A DNA stretch of 64,000 nt from Plotosus lineatus (GCA_024760905.1 CM045751.1:12232501-12296500); one strand, 5' to 3'; shown: positions 32,706-45,019, numbered from the stretch's first letter. The notes: generated from the sequence alone by a model not told the origin. A program made the numbers and translations.

Positions 32706-32973
32706 TGAAATTGACAAAACTTGAGAAAACAAAGTCCTGACATGTAACAAAATATACATATGGCTATACCACTACGCTTTAGGTTTTTATGCTTTACGTT
32801 CTATAAATAAAAAAATCCAGATGTTGGATATGGAGCTCAAATATTGATTTATGGCACAGAGGTCTGAAATCAATCTAAAAATATGCTTTTGTAATAAGAT
32901 TTTATGATAAGCATGTATCATGCCGCTCACTGGAAGTCAGCCTTCAGTAGAAAGCGTAAGAGGAGGTTCATAC

Positions 32974-33089
32974 CCTCAGGGTCGAGCAGTTTAGTGAGAC
33001 CCAGGTGCTGCTCAGCCAAGTTGAAAGCATTCTGCAGGTTGTAGTGGGCATTGGACTTCTTCAGCTTGTCAAAATCAATAAGATCCGGC
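32974..33089 (-). CDS. sptbn1: sptbn1 window exon 5: CH2 (res ~216-255)
   Basis: This 116-nt exon encodes [20 protein letters not shown] then [29 protein letters not shown] is the hallmark of CH2 domains in the spectrin/alpha-actinin family. The acceptor is ttctcatag and the donor is gtatga. Confidence 0.97.
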
Positions 33090-33211
33090 CTATGAGAAAA
33101 GCAAGACCCCAGTTTCATAGAGCGTCAAATAACACAGGATGGGGCCAAATGGGGAACAAACTGAGCCAAGAACTGAAGGTGGAATTTTGGCGGCTGTGGC
33201 CGGGTTTCTAC

Positions 33212-33292
33212 CTGTGTTTATGAATGAGGGCGTTGAACGCCATTCCGTCGCGCCAGCTGGTGGTGAAATTGTGGATGTTGACATTTGGATAG
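33212..33292 (-). CDS. sptbn1: sptbn1 window exon 4: CH2 (res ~189-216)
   Basis: An 81-nt exon encodes [20 protein letters not shown] then ALIHKH. W-x-DG-x-AF-x-ALIH is a conserved CH motif. The acceptor is a T-run plus cccag and the donor is gtagaa. It is phase-split on both sides (G|C and AG|G). Confidence 0.96.
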
Positions 33293-33388
33293 CTGGGAAA
33301 AAAAAAACACAGATAATGCTCAGGTCATATACGTGTATTATTTTCTCGATGAGATAAAAAACTGTAACTTGATGAACAAACAACATAC

Positions 33389-33480
33389 CCTGCCGTCTTC
33401 ATCTGACACCACAGAAGCAGAGCATCTTTAGCCGAGCGCTTCTCTTTATTGTCTTCTGTTACGACACTGATGTCTTGGAT
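33389..33480 (-). CDS. sptbn1: sptbn1 window exon 3: CH1-CH2 linker and CH2 start (res ~159-189)
   Basis: A 92-nt exon encodes [20 protein letters not shown] then [10 protein letters not shown]. It was found by phase and homology because the frame is too short to stand out. The acceptor is tggaacag and the donor is gtatgt after GCAGG. Confidence 0.95.
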
Positions 33481-33567
33481 CTGTTCCATTCACAATAATC
33501 ACACAATCTGGCATAATTATACATTCCTAACATATACAGGATTGTGGTTGAAAGGTTTATAGTTGAC

Positions 33568-33741
33568 CTGGAAGCGGAGAATGATGGTCCAGATAAGGCC
33601 AAGTGTGAGGCGATGGTTGCCATCGACAATGTCATGGGAGCCCATGTTCTCCAGATGGACGCGTTGTTCCTTGAGAAACTGCAGGGCTTTATCCACATTC
33701 TCCAGACAGTGGATTCTCATTCGGCCCTTCGTGGGTTTGGG
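33568..33741 (-). CDS. sptbn1: sptbn1 window exon 2: CH1, C-terminal part (res ~101-158)
   Basis: This 174-nt, phase-0 exon encodes [20 protein letters not shown] through [16 protein letters not shown], the actin-contacting second half of CH1. The acceptor is cttgtttgcag and the donor is gtcaac. The intron upstream is 17.5 kb. Confidence 0.97.
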
Positions 33742-34017
33742 CTGCAAACAAGAAAAGACAAATAACTATTAATATTTTCGGCAAAAACAATTCCTGATGC
33801 CTCGAAACGGAAAAAATAGTTTGGAATTTTTTACACTATCAAAAGGCTTTTCATGTTTGTAAAATGAAAATATTATAGCTGCGTGGTGTATGATATGCAA
33901 TGTTTAATAACAATCTTGTTTTCTAAATGTTTGATATAACAGATGGCGGCCACTTGTCTATATCTGGTTTACTTTGTGTGAAGAAACAGAAATGGCTGGG
34001 AATGGATAATCCTGAAT

Positions 34018-34357
34018 CTCATTAATTTATTTTCTGAACCACTTAATTGTAATTAGAGTAATGGGAAGGCTGGCACCCATCTCAGCTGACATTGGGTGAG
34101 GGCATTGTACACCCTGGACAACTCGCCGGGCCATCGCAGGGCAGAAACACACCGACAACTATACAGCTAATCTTGTCGACAGTCAGCACTGGTTCTTTTA
34201 CAGCCTCACACCGTAGACAGTGACAGACTTGGCCGGCCCTTGATAACCCAGTTAGCTGCACTGGGAGGGACAGTGACAACCCATTGAGAGTGGGGCTTGA
34301 ACCCCCAACCTTGGGATCAGTGATCCAGCACCTTTATCACCAGTCCATCACTGCCCT
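34018..34357 (-). repeat. SINE-A copy, L2-like tail
   Basis: This minus-strand copy holds the tail, core (GACAGTCAGCACTGGTTCTT on the plus strand) and head complement ATCACCAGTCCATCACTGCCC. Confidence 0.85.
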
Positions 34358-34949
34358 GTAATCGTGAATCTCCTGAATTGAAACAAAGCACTTTATGCAG
34401 TTTGGAAAATTATTGAAAAATAATCAACAGAGTTTCTGTGACTTCCTTGAAGGTTCTTAGAAAGTTTTTTTTTCTGCTTCTACCACAGCAGTTTGCCACT
34501 GAATATAATTTGTGCTTATTATTATTATAAAGAAAGACACTTGTGTTTTTTTTATGCATTCATAGTCACAGTTAAGTTTTGCTCTCTATTTCTCACACAT
34601 TATAAAAGGCTATAAACAGACAGTCCTCCTCTCTATTTTCAATGGCATATTATTAAGGCCAAAAAAAAAAAAAAAAAAAAAAAAGCCCCCCCCACACACA
34701 CACACAGTTTGTCATGTCATGAAGACGCCACTGTCAATCATTGTTGAATTCCATTTCCATGACTGCATTACAGCCTACAACCATGGCCACCCCCAACAGC
34801 ATCAACTATCACACATGCCACATGTCATAATCCATCTCACCCAATTATATTGTTATGTGTGTGTAAATAATAAATGTATAAAAGTGAATATAAATATAAT
34901 GAACGTTTAAACGTTGTGAGTATTTAATTATATTCAGTTAGTGTGCTGT

Positions 34950-35544
34950 AAATGGTAACACATGGTATTACTCAGCTGTTTTTGGGTCACAGTTGTTTTG
35001 CCTGTATAGTCTAACTGGGTCTGGAACTTTCTAGCATATTATGGAAACTTCGAGATTGACCTAGTTACGCATGCACCCTGTGACTGGTCATGTGATTAGA
35101 ACATTCGAGAAAAGGAACATTCCCGAACTTTAGAAAATCTATATAAGGACCAGTTGTCAACCGGCTTGGCGCGGATCATCCAAGTTTCATCATTCAAGAC
35201 GTCAACACCCAAGTCCATCATTCACGTTCATCCACAGCCAACGTGAGGATTATCATCATTCGTTTCTTTTGAAACGCGTGATTCCAAACCTTTGACCGCC
35301 AGAGATAGCAGATAGCGCCAGCAGATAGCGCCGTCTCTAAATTTTACCGTACTGCAGCTGCTTGGTGATTATCTTAATTTTGTGACCCTTTTTCTATTTG
35401 TATTTAGTTTAACTCTAAGCTGTAACCTATTATTTTGCCTTATTTTGTTAATATTATTAAATTGTATTTATTGTATGTTGTTGTTTGTTTCGTTTTGCTG
35501 GTTTCACGGGGCACTTTTCCTATATTAAATTTTCATACGTAACA
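34950..35544 (+). mobile_element. LTR-like segment (borders uncertain)
   Basis: A promoter-like stretch has TCTATATAAGGACC at ~35139 with upstream CATGTGATTAGAACATTCGA. It is followed by a CATCATTCA-rich leader, an internal doublet AGCAGATAGCGCC, and an end CATACGTAACA. This layout resembles an isolated retrotransposon LTR. I could not match the two ends or find a target duplication. Confidence 0.35.
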
Positions 35545-35597
35545 ATATGTAAATTGTTTAAGTCAAGAAAAGTGTGATTGGCCATCTCCTGCTCCTC

Positions 35598-35776
<179 letters not shown>

Positions 35777-36433
35777 TTCCCCCACTCAGCACATGTTAAT
35801 TTTTTTTATTTGTTCATATCCTCTTTTTGAATGAAACATTTACTTTACTTTTATTGAAACTGTAGACTTCTTCCATAAAATAAATCTCACCTTACAGAAA
35901 TCTATGTGTGTATTGATAACTGTGGAAATCTGAATAAATACCACAGTTATTTAATTTTTCATTTTAAAATCCAGAAAGCAATTTGTTTACTGCTTATTTA
36001 GTTTTTACTTTAAAAAAATTTGCCTGATCTCCAACAGACAAGACCTGGTGACCAATCAGAATTAAGAATTCAACAGCACTGTGGCATTTTTGTGACACGA
36101 CGCACACGCTGTCCTAAAGCAGCTCACCACCATTGTGTCTCTGGCATTTCCCAGAACTTGGCGATAGAAAATGTTTCTGTTGGTGTAACAACAGGTCTGA
36201 TTTTGGCTGACCCTTTGAAATCAAAGCTGTGAAATCAGAACTGTGTTAATAAATTGCGACTCGCACATTCCCATCTGTAATCCATTCTGTCCAAAAGAAA
36301 TATTTACAATGGTCTCATATTAGTGCTCACCATCTCTAAGCCCCAGAACAGCTTTGGGTAAAAATTTGATGCATCTGTGAAATGCTCTTGGAGCAACAAT
36401 CAATGTACTACCAAAAGATATTCTTGCACTTGT
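35777..36433. other. intron 1-2, no feature recognised
   Basis: Mixed A/T-rich sequence. A small plus-strand frame at 36020-36232 has no recognisable domain and no support for being coding. Confidence 0.4.
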
Positions 36434-36750
36434 AAGGTAAAAAGGTAAAGTCCATTGGGCTTTTTACACCCGAGCCATAGAGGCTCATTGGACTGGTGCT
36501 TATCCCCGGTTTCCATAGCATAAAGCAGCTATGAGTACAACTCCTCCTGGAGGTGACGGTAGTCCATCACAGGTTACCTTCCCAGTATATGGTTACTGGT
36601 AGCCATTTATACTGCTGGGTGAACAGAGGCAAACTTGTGGTTAAGACCTTTCCCAGGGGTCTTAGCACAGTGGGGGTCTAACTGGGATTTGAACACACAA
36701 CCTACTGAGCATCTGCACAGCACGCTAACCACTATACCAATGGCCCCGCT
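36434..36750 (-). repeat. SINE-C copy
   Basis: This minus-strand copy has head GGGGCCATTGGTATAGTGG, B box GTTCAAATCCC, CACCCAGCAGTATAAATGGC, and terminal GGGTGTAAAAAGCCC. Confidence 0.85.
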
Positions 36751-36765
36751 AAACATGTTTAAGTA

Positions 36766-37447
36766 CAGTCTGCCCCCTTATTACGAAATTAATCGTCTCC
36801 AGCGTTTTTTCGGAACCTGGAGTTTTCGTAAGTAGAGGCACATTTTACATGTAAAACGCGTGATTTGTTCCAAGGCTCCCAAGACTACCCTTTAAAAATG
36901 ATAAAAGCATATCTTTTAAGCTACTTAAATCACTTTCACCGGGAATCACGTGTGTGTGTGTGTGTATGTGTGTGTGTGCGCGCGTGTGTGTGTGTGTGTG
37001 TGTGTGTGCGCGTGTGTGTTGACCATGTCTTCTGAGCAGAGTTATAATCTTACAAATTTTTCTGCAAGGGTAAAAGCCTGAGCCATAAAATACAGTTGGA
37101 ATGACACACAAGCATGAACGCGGTTCACATTAACTTGAACAAAGCTAGAACGACAACGTCATCTCTCCTAGCCAATGGGAGGCCAGCGGGATGAGGTGTT
37201 GAGAGATAGCCAATGGGAGGGAGGTGCGTCATCCCTCCTAGCCAATGGGAGGCCAGTGGGGCAGGATGTTGGGAGACAGCCAACGACAGAGCAACTTGCG
37301 CATTGTTTGAATGTTTGAATGGGGCGTTTGGCGTTTTTCGTAAGAAGAGGTTGTTTTGTAATATACAGAGGATAAAAGTTTAGGAAAATGTTTTTCGTAT
37401 ACTGGATTTTTTGTATCCAGGGGTTTTCGTAAGAAGGGGGCCGACTG
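36766..37447 (-). mobile_element. Tigger-like element (682 bp), CAGTCGGCCCCCTTCT ends
   Basis: Read from the minus strand it starts CAGTCGGCCCCCTTCTTACG and ends with the complement of CAGTCTGCCCCCTTATTACG. TA flanks both sides. It contains repeated CCCATTGGCT/CATCCTGCCCC units, a (CA)n tract and CGTTTTACATGTAAAATG. Confidence 0.85.
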
Positions 37448-37564
37448 TAATGCCTCATTAAATATGAATGCATTAAGGATGCACTGTATGGGAAAAAGTA
37501 CAGTCCTGACGTTTAAACCCCTAATGGAGCGTCTAAGAATCCACCCACATGCACTGCATATACT

Positions 37565-37735
37565 GGGGCCGGTGGCGTAGTGGCTAAGGTGCTGTGCTCA
37601 TGATCATGAGGCTGTGTGTTCAAATCCCAGGAAGACCCCCACTGTGCTGAGACCCCTGGGCAAGGTCTTAACCACAAGTGTACCTCTGTTCACCCAGCAG
37701 TATAAATGAGTTCACTTGTAGCCTCCAATATATAT
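37565..37735 (+). repeat. SINE-C copy, 3' truncated
   Basis: It starts GGGGCCGGTGGCGTAGTGG, has GTTCAAATCCC and CACCCAGCAGTATAAATGAG, then stops before the terminal region. Confidence 0.8.
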
Positions 37736-37940
37736 AACTTCAAAAGATGCTTAACTGAGATGGTGAAAATGAAAGCCAAAGCAGGTTGATTTATATTATC
37801 ATCAACAACAACAAAAGATTGTCATTATCATCGCCATAATCATCAATAGCTTACGTTGCTACCATCATCATCATCAACAAAACTGCAGTGATCATCATCA
37901 TCATCATCATCATCTTATCAACTGTTCAGCTTTGTGTGAG

Positions 37941-38146
37941 ATGATTGGGGAAGAAACATTCTACAAAGAGGCCACACCCACCAAGACAGAAGGATGATTA
38001 TTCAGAAAACCTTGTATTGATTTGCATTTATGAATGTTTTAAAGAGTGATTGGACCCAAAAATAAACAAATATACCCTCAGAAAATCATCCTTCTGTCTT
38101 GGTGGGTGTGGCTTCTTTTTAGATTGTTTCTTCTGTAATCTATCAC
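37941..38146. repeat. inverted repeat, ~56-bp arms, 84-bp spacer
   Basis: A perfect 29-bp core (37971-37999, beginning GCCACACCCACCAAGACAGA) is repeated in reverse complement at 38084-38112. Similarity extends outward about 27 bp at lower identity (GAAGAAACATTCTACAAAG versus GAAGAAACAATCTAAAAAG). It could be a small foldback element. I see no clear target duplication. Confidence 0.8.
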
Positions 38147-38811
38147 CTGTCTTTTTGTCATGAAAGGAATTAAGGATATATCAAATGAGAAACACTGTTC
38201 AGTTCATAAAGTTCAGTACTGCCATAAAAATCTGTCTGCAAAGCCAAACTAATATTTCCAAATGACATATTCGAGTCCACACGCAGGTGCACTGCCGACA
38301 GCTGTACAGATTAACGTGAAAATGTGACAAACTGCAGTATCCTGATCCAACTCCTTTCCTGTGGGACTATATGTTAATGATGTATCGCGGCCTTGAGGAC
38401 AGCCTGGGCAAACTGCATTTATTCCGACGTTCACGATAGACAAGCGTGGCTCTCGGAGGTGAAGCACAGTTCCAATGCAGAAAATAGATTGAGACACTTT
38501 TGGATGGAATGCGCCACCTGAAAAGGAATTATAATGTTCTTTGTGAAACATGTTTTTCTTTCCCCCACAGCAGTCTGTTGTTGGATTTATCGTGTAAGAG
38601 TTTGGGAAATGTTGCTTGCGCTATTCTTGGAGATAAAAATATGCTGTAGTTTCTAAACAACTATTTCCGCATGTATGAGTGAATGAGTAACTGTGGTGTC
38701 GGAGGAGTAGACATTAGGTATGATGTTACGAAGAGACTTTGTCCTGAGGCATGGTCTCTGCGTCTTGGAGAGAGAAAGAATAGAATAATGGAGGCTGGAT
38801 GTGGGGATGGG

Positions 38812-39152
38812 CAGTGGTGACCCAGTAGTAAGATGCTAGATTAGCGACCCCAACGTGGGGGTTCAAGGCCCACAGTCAATAGTTGTCACTGCTGTCCCCC
38901 CCAGTGCAGCTAACTGGGTTATCAAAGGCCAGCCATATCGCTCACTGTCTGTGGTGAGAGGCCTGCAAAAGAACCTTTGCTGACTTTCGTCACAAACAGG
39001 CTGAATAGCTGTCAGCATGTTTCTGCCATGCGGTGACCTGGTGAGCTGTCCAGGGTGTACTCTGCTTTTGCCCAAAGCTGGCTGAGATGGGTACCAGCCT
39101 CCCCACGACCCTAATTTGGACTTAAGTGGTTCAGAAAATGAATAAATAAATG
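38812..39152 (+). repeat. SINE-A copy, L2-like tail
   Basis: A complete but diverged copy: GGGCAGTGGTGACCCAGTAG, core AACTGGGTTATCAAAGGCC, tail GACCCTAATTTGGACTTAAG and terminal AATGAATAAATAAATGG. Confidence 0.82.
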
Positions 39153-39468
39153 GAATGGTCAAGAAGTGTTGAGGCAGGATGTTCAAAGTCCCATGATTAC
39201 AGATACTGACGAGTATTTCAGACGACAAGTGATCTGCAAAGAGAGCATGAGATGAGGTGATGGCAATCAGCTATAACATTAGACTGATTGATAAGAGAGT
39301 ATGATGCTTTCTGGGGTGGTATTGTCCTTGTGTGTGCTGAGTGTGTAAGGTGGCCTCATGCAGACAGTCACTCACTCTGTTTCTCTCTCTTTCTTTCACA
39401 CATACACACACACACACACACCACACCCACATACTGCAGTAGCATTATGTCTCTTTTAAATGCACATG

Positions 39469-39510
<42 letters not shown>

Positions 39511-39906
39511 CAGATGGATAGCAGTACAGCGAGGCAGCTCTATGATCACATGAGCACTTTCCAGTTAGTCACTGAAGATGGGGAAACCTTAAACTGAAAT
39601 TAAATACTAGATAATAGAGAATCACATAAAATAATGGATCAGAGATCAGGGGTCGGCAATCCAAAATGTTCAAAGAGCCATATTGGACCAAAAAATACTA
39701 AAAACAAGTCTGTCTGGAGCTGAAAAAAAATAAATAAATAAATAATACCCTCATATAGGCCTTATATGCAGGAAACATAGGATGTAACGTGTATTAGCTA
39801 CATTATTAGCCTACAATCAAAACGACTAAGTTGGCTACAAATACATAAAGAGCATTCATGATTAAATGTTTATTTTCCCTGCAGCGCATCCTGGAGAGAA
39901 CAACAC

Positions 39907-40342
39907 TGTTATGGTCTGTGTTGAGAGTGGCTCTGAAATTGGCAGCTGTTAACTCTCTTGTTCTCTCCTTATGCACTGTAGGCACTGGTGAGGGGCGTTG
40001 CTCACTCACGGGTGGAGTCCGGAGCAGCACACCTGATTCCACTCAGTCATCACCGGGCTATAAAGATGAGCAGCGCACTCCTCCCAGTGCTAAAACATTG
40101 TTCCCTCCATGCGATCCCCTTTCCCCGTGATCTCTCTGGCTCCTGGTTCTCAGCTTCATGTTCGACCAGTTCCTGCTCCGAAGTTCCACTTTGTAATTTT
40201 AGCTTTCATGCTTCCCCTCACCTTTACAGTGACTACGATTCTCCGTACTGCAGTGCCTGCTCTGTGTACAATAAAAGTCATCTGTATCATCATACTCGGT
40301 CTCCTGCATCTTTAGGTCCGACTGAAAGCTCCTGGCGTCACA
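39907..40342 (+). mobile_element. solo LTR, copy 1
   Basis: It begins TGTTATGGTCTGTGTTGAGA and ends CTCCTGGCGTCACA, so it has TG...CA termini. It contains GGGCTATAAAGATGAG (TATA-like) and TGTACAATAAAAGTCATC (polyadenylation-like). It is colinear with the copy at 62580. There is no adjoining coding region, so it is a solo LTR. The flanking duplication is not clean. Confidence 0.8.
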
Positions 40343-40720
40343 GACAACACGTGACTACTCTGTTGTACTATATTTTGTGTTTCAAGTTTAACTTCCATTA
40401 CTATATTAATGTATTGTGTTTTGTTGCATTGATGAAATTATAGAAATTCAATAAAGAAATCAGTGGCCCATCAGAGTTTACATACCTGTACAACAGCACT
40501 GTTTGTTCAATGTCAATCACACGACTCATCACAGGTGATTGAGTATGCTGGAGCTGAATTAATGTGCTTGATTTGCTGATTGGTGAGGTTGCCTGCCATT
40601 TTAATGGCCCTTTCCTTCACTGTCTTTGCGAAGAGAGTCATATCTTTAATTTTCTGTATTACTCTGTATTGTTTTTAAAGTCTGAAAATAGGTGCTCTGA
40701 TATTTTAATGAACGAATCCT

Positions 40721-41091
40721 TCATGTGATCTCCATCTGTGCACCATCTCCACGCTTTATTATCTCTCGGATTGCAACAATACTAGTAGCCGTAGTGAAGT
40801 TTGGCGATGCAATCCACATCTTAAATCTATCTTTGCGCTCCTCTAATTTTTCCAGTAATACTGCAATCGTACTTTTTCTCTCAATCCCAACTGGGAGGTC
40901 GGCTGCAAATGTAGCGTGCCTTCCCTGGAAATTTCTTTCCAAATTACTCTTTTTGTTATTTGATGGCTTCTCATTACAAAGCAAACATGCAGGCAATCCT
41001 TCCGCATTGGCAATGAAAGAAAATGATATGGTCCATTCTTCCTTGAATCCTCTGCTCTCATCAGCTATCTTTTTCTTTTTTCATTTGGGAT
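40721..41091 (-). pseudogene. hAT transposase N-terminal fragment with BED-like finger
   Basis: The minus-strand frame reads MDPK-stop, then EEWTISFSFIANAEGLPACL, LCNEKPSNNKKSNLERNFQG and RHATFAADLPVG. The C-x2-C ... H layout and SNNKKSNLER phrase match the N-terminus of ZBED/GTF2IRD2-type hAT transposases. One expected His is replaced by Asn, a stop follows codon 4, and the rest of the protein is missing. Confidence 0.7.
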
Positions 41092-41861
41092 CCATGGCCC
41101 ATGCTACACCCACCGGTTTGTTTACAACAGCTACCTGCCAGGCAAAACGTTGTGGTGAAACGTGCGTCGTAGTCTATGACGCAAATCTTCATTGACAGAA
41201 ATGTTGAAATGTAGGACTAATATTTTTTATACAAATTTTTAAAACCTTGGAAAATGTTAAGAATGTTTGCAGGCTTGTCCTCCTACAAAAACCATATTAA
41301 AAAACCCCTTCCCTAGCTTTTTCCATTTTCATACATTTTTGAAAAAGCTCAAGGCAGCCACTAGGGTGGCTCTAAAGATCCGCATGTGGTTCTAAATCCG
41401 CAGGTTGCCTACCCTTGGCCTAGATGAAGCGATACTTATAAGATGTCATAATATGCAACATTCTTCTTTGCAACTTCCCAAGACAATTATTTCCAGTCAT
41501 GCAGCGTCAGGCTCCAACACAGAGTCACTGTGCAGTATAAGTTAATGTTAGCTAAACTTATGTTTTAAATAAGGTTTAAGGTTGTACGTATACACACCCA
41601 GACAACAACGATGCCATTGGCGTGACAACAGCTAACATCTTTATACCTGTTTCTGTGGTAACAGTAATTTCAGGTCCAAGACAGTATTGACTACTGTCGA
41701 CATACAGTCTGACTATTACAGAGGGTAAAATAATGCGGTTTACACTCTAATGGGCTTCAAGAACTGTATCAGAGAATCTTAATTGGCAAATCAAGATCCA
41801 ATGGTTGTAACAGTAGTATTTTAGTTAATGAACCAGCAAGGATTAAAAATATGTAAACAGA

Positions 41862-42192
41862 ATCATTTCTGTAACCGCTTAATCCTAATTAGGGAGGCTG
41901 GCGCTCATCCCAGCCGACTCCGGGTGAGGGCAGAGTACACCCTGGACAACTCGCCAGGCTATCGCAGGGTGGAAACACGTTGACGACTATGCAGGTACTC
42001 TTGTTGAAAGTCCACAATGTTTTTTTTACATGCCTCTCACCATAGACAGTGAGAGACATGGCCGGCCTTTCATAACCCAGTTAGCTGCACTGGGGGGCCA
42101 GTGACAACCTTGTGGAGAGTGGGACTCGAAACCCCAACCTTAGGATCAGTGATCCAGCGCCCTATAACTACTAGGAAAGCAATGGCCCTGTA
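41862..42192 (-). repeat. SINE-A copy, L2-like tail
   Basis: This minus-strand copy runs from GTAACCGCTTAATCCTAATT (plus strand) to the head complement near 42190, with CCAGTTAGCTGCACTGGGG in the core. Confidence 0.85.
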
Positions 42193-42769
42193 AACAGAAC
42201 CAGGAGAAATAATTTTGTAGAAACCATCTTACCAGACCTACAATGTTAGACATCAATTGATAAATGTGACTGACTCCAGCATAATATAGATTAAATCGGA
42301 AATTTTACATACTGAGATATTCATATATTTGGAGAGTGAATTAATATGTTCTAAAATGTTTGTAACACGTAATTATAGCATGAAAATTGATTGGGACGCA
42401 CCACTTTGTATGTGGCTAGTCAGGAAATGCTACATTTGAGAAGATAACAAGAATAGTCACAGAACCAGTTTGGGAATGTCCTCATTCGAAACTCCCTAGA
42501 TACCATAAACTAAATGAATCTGGCTCTTGACCAGTCAGTGCAATCTTCCAAGTGTTTCCTAGCAACAGATGTGTTCTATTCACACCGAATCACGTATGTT
42601 TTGAGTCTTCTCACTGGTTTACGACTGAATACAGTAATTTGGGGAATCCTTCTGGGATTCTGTAAGCAGGTCCATTATTCTCGTACCGGATATGGATAAT
42701 AGGGAAACACCCTGAGCAATCACAAAAGCAGATTGAACATGGCAAAATAAAGTTTTCCATTGTCTACCA

Positions 42770-43160
42770 CAACCTGGACATGACAGAGATGAAAATGTTG
42801 AGGTTCTCTTTGGGAGTAACGAGGATGGATAGGATCAGGAATGAGTGCATCAGAGGGACAGCACATGCAAGAGGTTTTGGAGACAAAGTCAGAGAGGCTA
42901 GATTGAGATGGTTCGGACATGTACAGAGGAGGATAGTGAGTATATTGGTAGTAGGATGCTGAGGTTAGAACTACCAGGCAGAAGGTCTAGAGGAAGACTA
43001 AAGAGAAGATTTATGGATGTAGTGAAGGAGGACATGAAGGTAGTTGGTGTAAGAGAAGAAGATGCAGATGATAGGGTGAGATGGAGGCAGATGATTCACT
43101 GTGGCGACCCCTGAAGGAAACAGCCGAAAGGAAAAGAAGAAGAAGAAGAACCACAACTTG
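42770..43160 (+). mobile_element. LINE 3' fragment (LINE-X)
   Basis: Frames read EMKMLRFSLGVTRMDRIRNE, then ARLRWFGHVQRR, and after a one-base shift RMLRLELPGRRSRGRLKRRF and RWRQMIHCGDP-stop. This is the C-terminal region after the reverse transcriptase in a fish non-LTR element. It ends CTGTGGCGACCCCTGAAGG ... CCGAAAGGAAAAGAAGAAG. The clade is not determined. The 3' end is shared with the tails of two SINE-A copies. Confidence 0.75.
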
Positions 43161-43185
43161 GATATGGAACTCTTTCTTCAACAGG

Positions 43186-43480
43186 TTGGGTGTTCGAGTC
43201 CCACTCTCCACAAGGTTGTCACTGTCCCCCCAGTGCAGCTACCTGGATTATCAAAGGCCGGCCATGTCTCTCACTGTCTATGTTGAGAGGTTCATGTAAA
43301 AGAACCATTGCTAACTTTTGTAAAAGAGTAGCTGCGAAGCCGTCAGCGTGTTTCTGCCCTTTGTTAAAGGGTTATGTCGGGAAGGACATCCAACGTAAAA
43401 ACCTATGCCAAATCAAACGTGTTAATCATTCGCTGTGGCGACCCCTGAAAAAGGGAAAAATCCAAAAGGAAATCTCTCAT
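43186..43480 (+). repeat. SINE-A copy with LINE-X tail
   Basis: It has the head from GTTCGAGTCCCACTCTCC and the usual core. After GTCAGCGTGTTTCTGCCCT it continues TTGTTAAAGGGTTATGTCGG, CCAACGTAAAAACC and TTCGCTGTGGCGACCCCTGA instead of the L2-like tail. The same tail is seen in the copy at 52119. Confidence 0.82.
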
Positions 43481-44341
43481 TTGCAGGAAGAGATTATGTA
43501 TATTAACAATTCAACTGTCATGTGTAAGATTTGAAGGAGATATTTGAAGGATGTATTTATTTTTAAGATCAAATGTTCACCCCGGGTAAGTTATTTTCAA
43601 CTTACCTTGACTCTCACTGTAAATGCTACTTGAGGACTTAATCCATGTTATGCTGGAACGGGTCACGCATGAATGTTTTCACTGATTTTTATTGATTGAG
43701 AATTTATTTTCTTATCCGACTGATAACATTTGATGCTTTTCAAGGTTCTTAATAGACAAAAATTCCGAGAGATTCATTATCAATCTATAAAATGTATGAA
43801 TCGATCTGTTAGGCCATTGCGCATTTCTTTGGGTGAATGGCTTTCCAGTTTCATTTCTATTATGATTAAGTATGGCCTTATAAATAAATACATAGGCTCT
43901 AATGAGTACGAAAGGAAATTATTCTATATTAATATAGGCATATGAGTATGGTGTGCTCTGATTTATTAAATCTCTTATTAAAACTCAGGCTTGGTGAATG
44001 CTGCTGAATTTAATAGTCCTTTGACATTCCTTCTGGGGAATACTAGCAACATCCACCTAAACTTTGGGTCTTAATAGTTAATTACTAGTTCCGTGTTAAA
44101 TTCTTGCCCCCTATTGAATCAATGTCAAATCAAAATCCATTCAAATCGACTCAGATACAACTTCGCTAGCCTGTAAATCCGAATCAATCAAATTGAATCG
44201 GGGCATTATCAACTTCCCAAGGCGACTACCCATGGTGAGTTTGAAAAACAGACACTAAAGCAGACTTCAGTGGGACAATTGTAGTAATTGTCTGCCATTA
44301 GGGCAGAAATGGGAGCAACTCAATGTTGGTCCTTCAATATA
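43481..44341. other. intron 1-2, no feature recognised
   Basis: A/T-rich single-copy-looking DNA. A plus-strand frame at 43730-43945 has no recognisable domain. Confidence 0.4.
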
Positions 44342-45015
44342 CAGTCGGCCCTCTACTTACGAAAACCTCTGAATACGAAAAATCCAGGTTACGAAAAACA
44401 TTTTCCTAAATTTTCGCCCTCTGTATACAAAACAACCTCTTCTTACAAAAAGTGCCAAAACACATCATTCAAAAATTCAAACACACCATTCAAAAATTCA
44501 AACAATGCGCAAGTTGCTCTCTCATTGGCTGTCTCCCAACATCCCGCCCCGCTGGCCTCCCATTGGCCAGGAGGGAGCTGAATCTCCATAGTACTGTACC
44601 CATAAGCTTGTTGTCACACGCATAAAGGAGAGCTGTACTGTTGGTTCATGAGTTTCGTGAGTTTTGAGAGTTTTGAGAGTCATCGCAGCTTATTTGAGGA
44701 GGTCTGGATGAGCCGCGCCCCATCTCAAAAGCTCCGAATTCGGCCACAAAGCATTTTTGTGCACGGAAGTGGGCGGCGTCACAAATGTTCCGTGCACAGA
44801 ATGCTCCATTGGACAAAAGACCTCCGATCTCGCAAGGAAGCAAGTTAATACTGACTCCGGACCTCTGATCTCTCGAGGAAGCAAGTTCATATTGAATCCG
44901 GACCTCAGATATTTCAAACAGGTAATTCCACTTTTAATACAACACCCCGTCTCAGAAGTTCCGTAGGCTGGGCGCTGCGTGTGGGCGGAGCCCGCATTCG
45001 GCAGAGCACGCCACT

Positions 45016-45019
<4 letters not shown>

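Larger units (their letters stand above)
39647..41417 (-). mobile_element. hAT element (CAGGGGTCGGCAA ends) with BED/transposase fragment and nested solo LTR
   Basis: The left end is CAGGGGTCGGCAATCC and the right end read from the minus strand is CAAGGGTAGGCAACCT. A minus-strand coding remnant lies at 40721-41091. The element is interrupted by a 436-bp LTR at 39907-40342, which inserted later. The 8-bp flanks match poorly. Confidence 0.75.

Noticed and set aside
34950..35544. Full LTR retrotransposon
   Set aside because: No paired LTR, primer-binding site or coding region is present, and the ends could not be matched.
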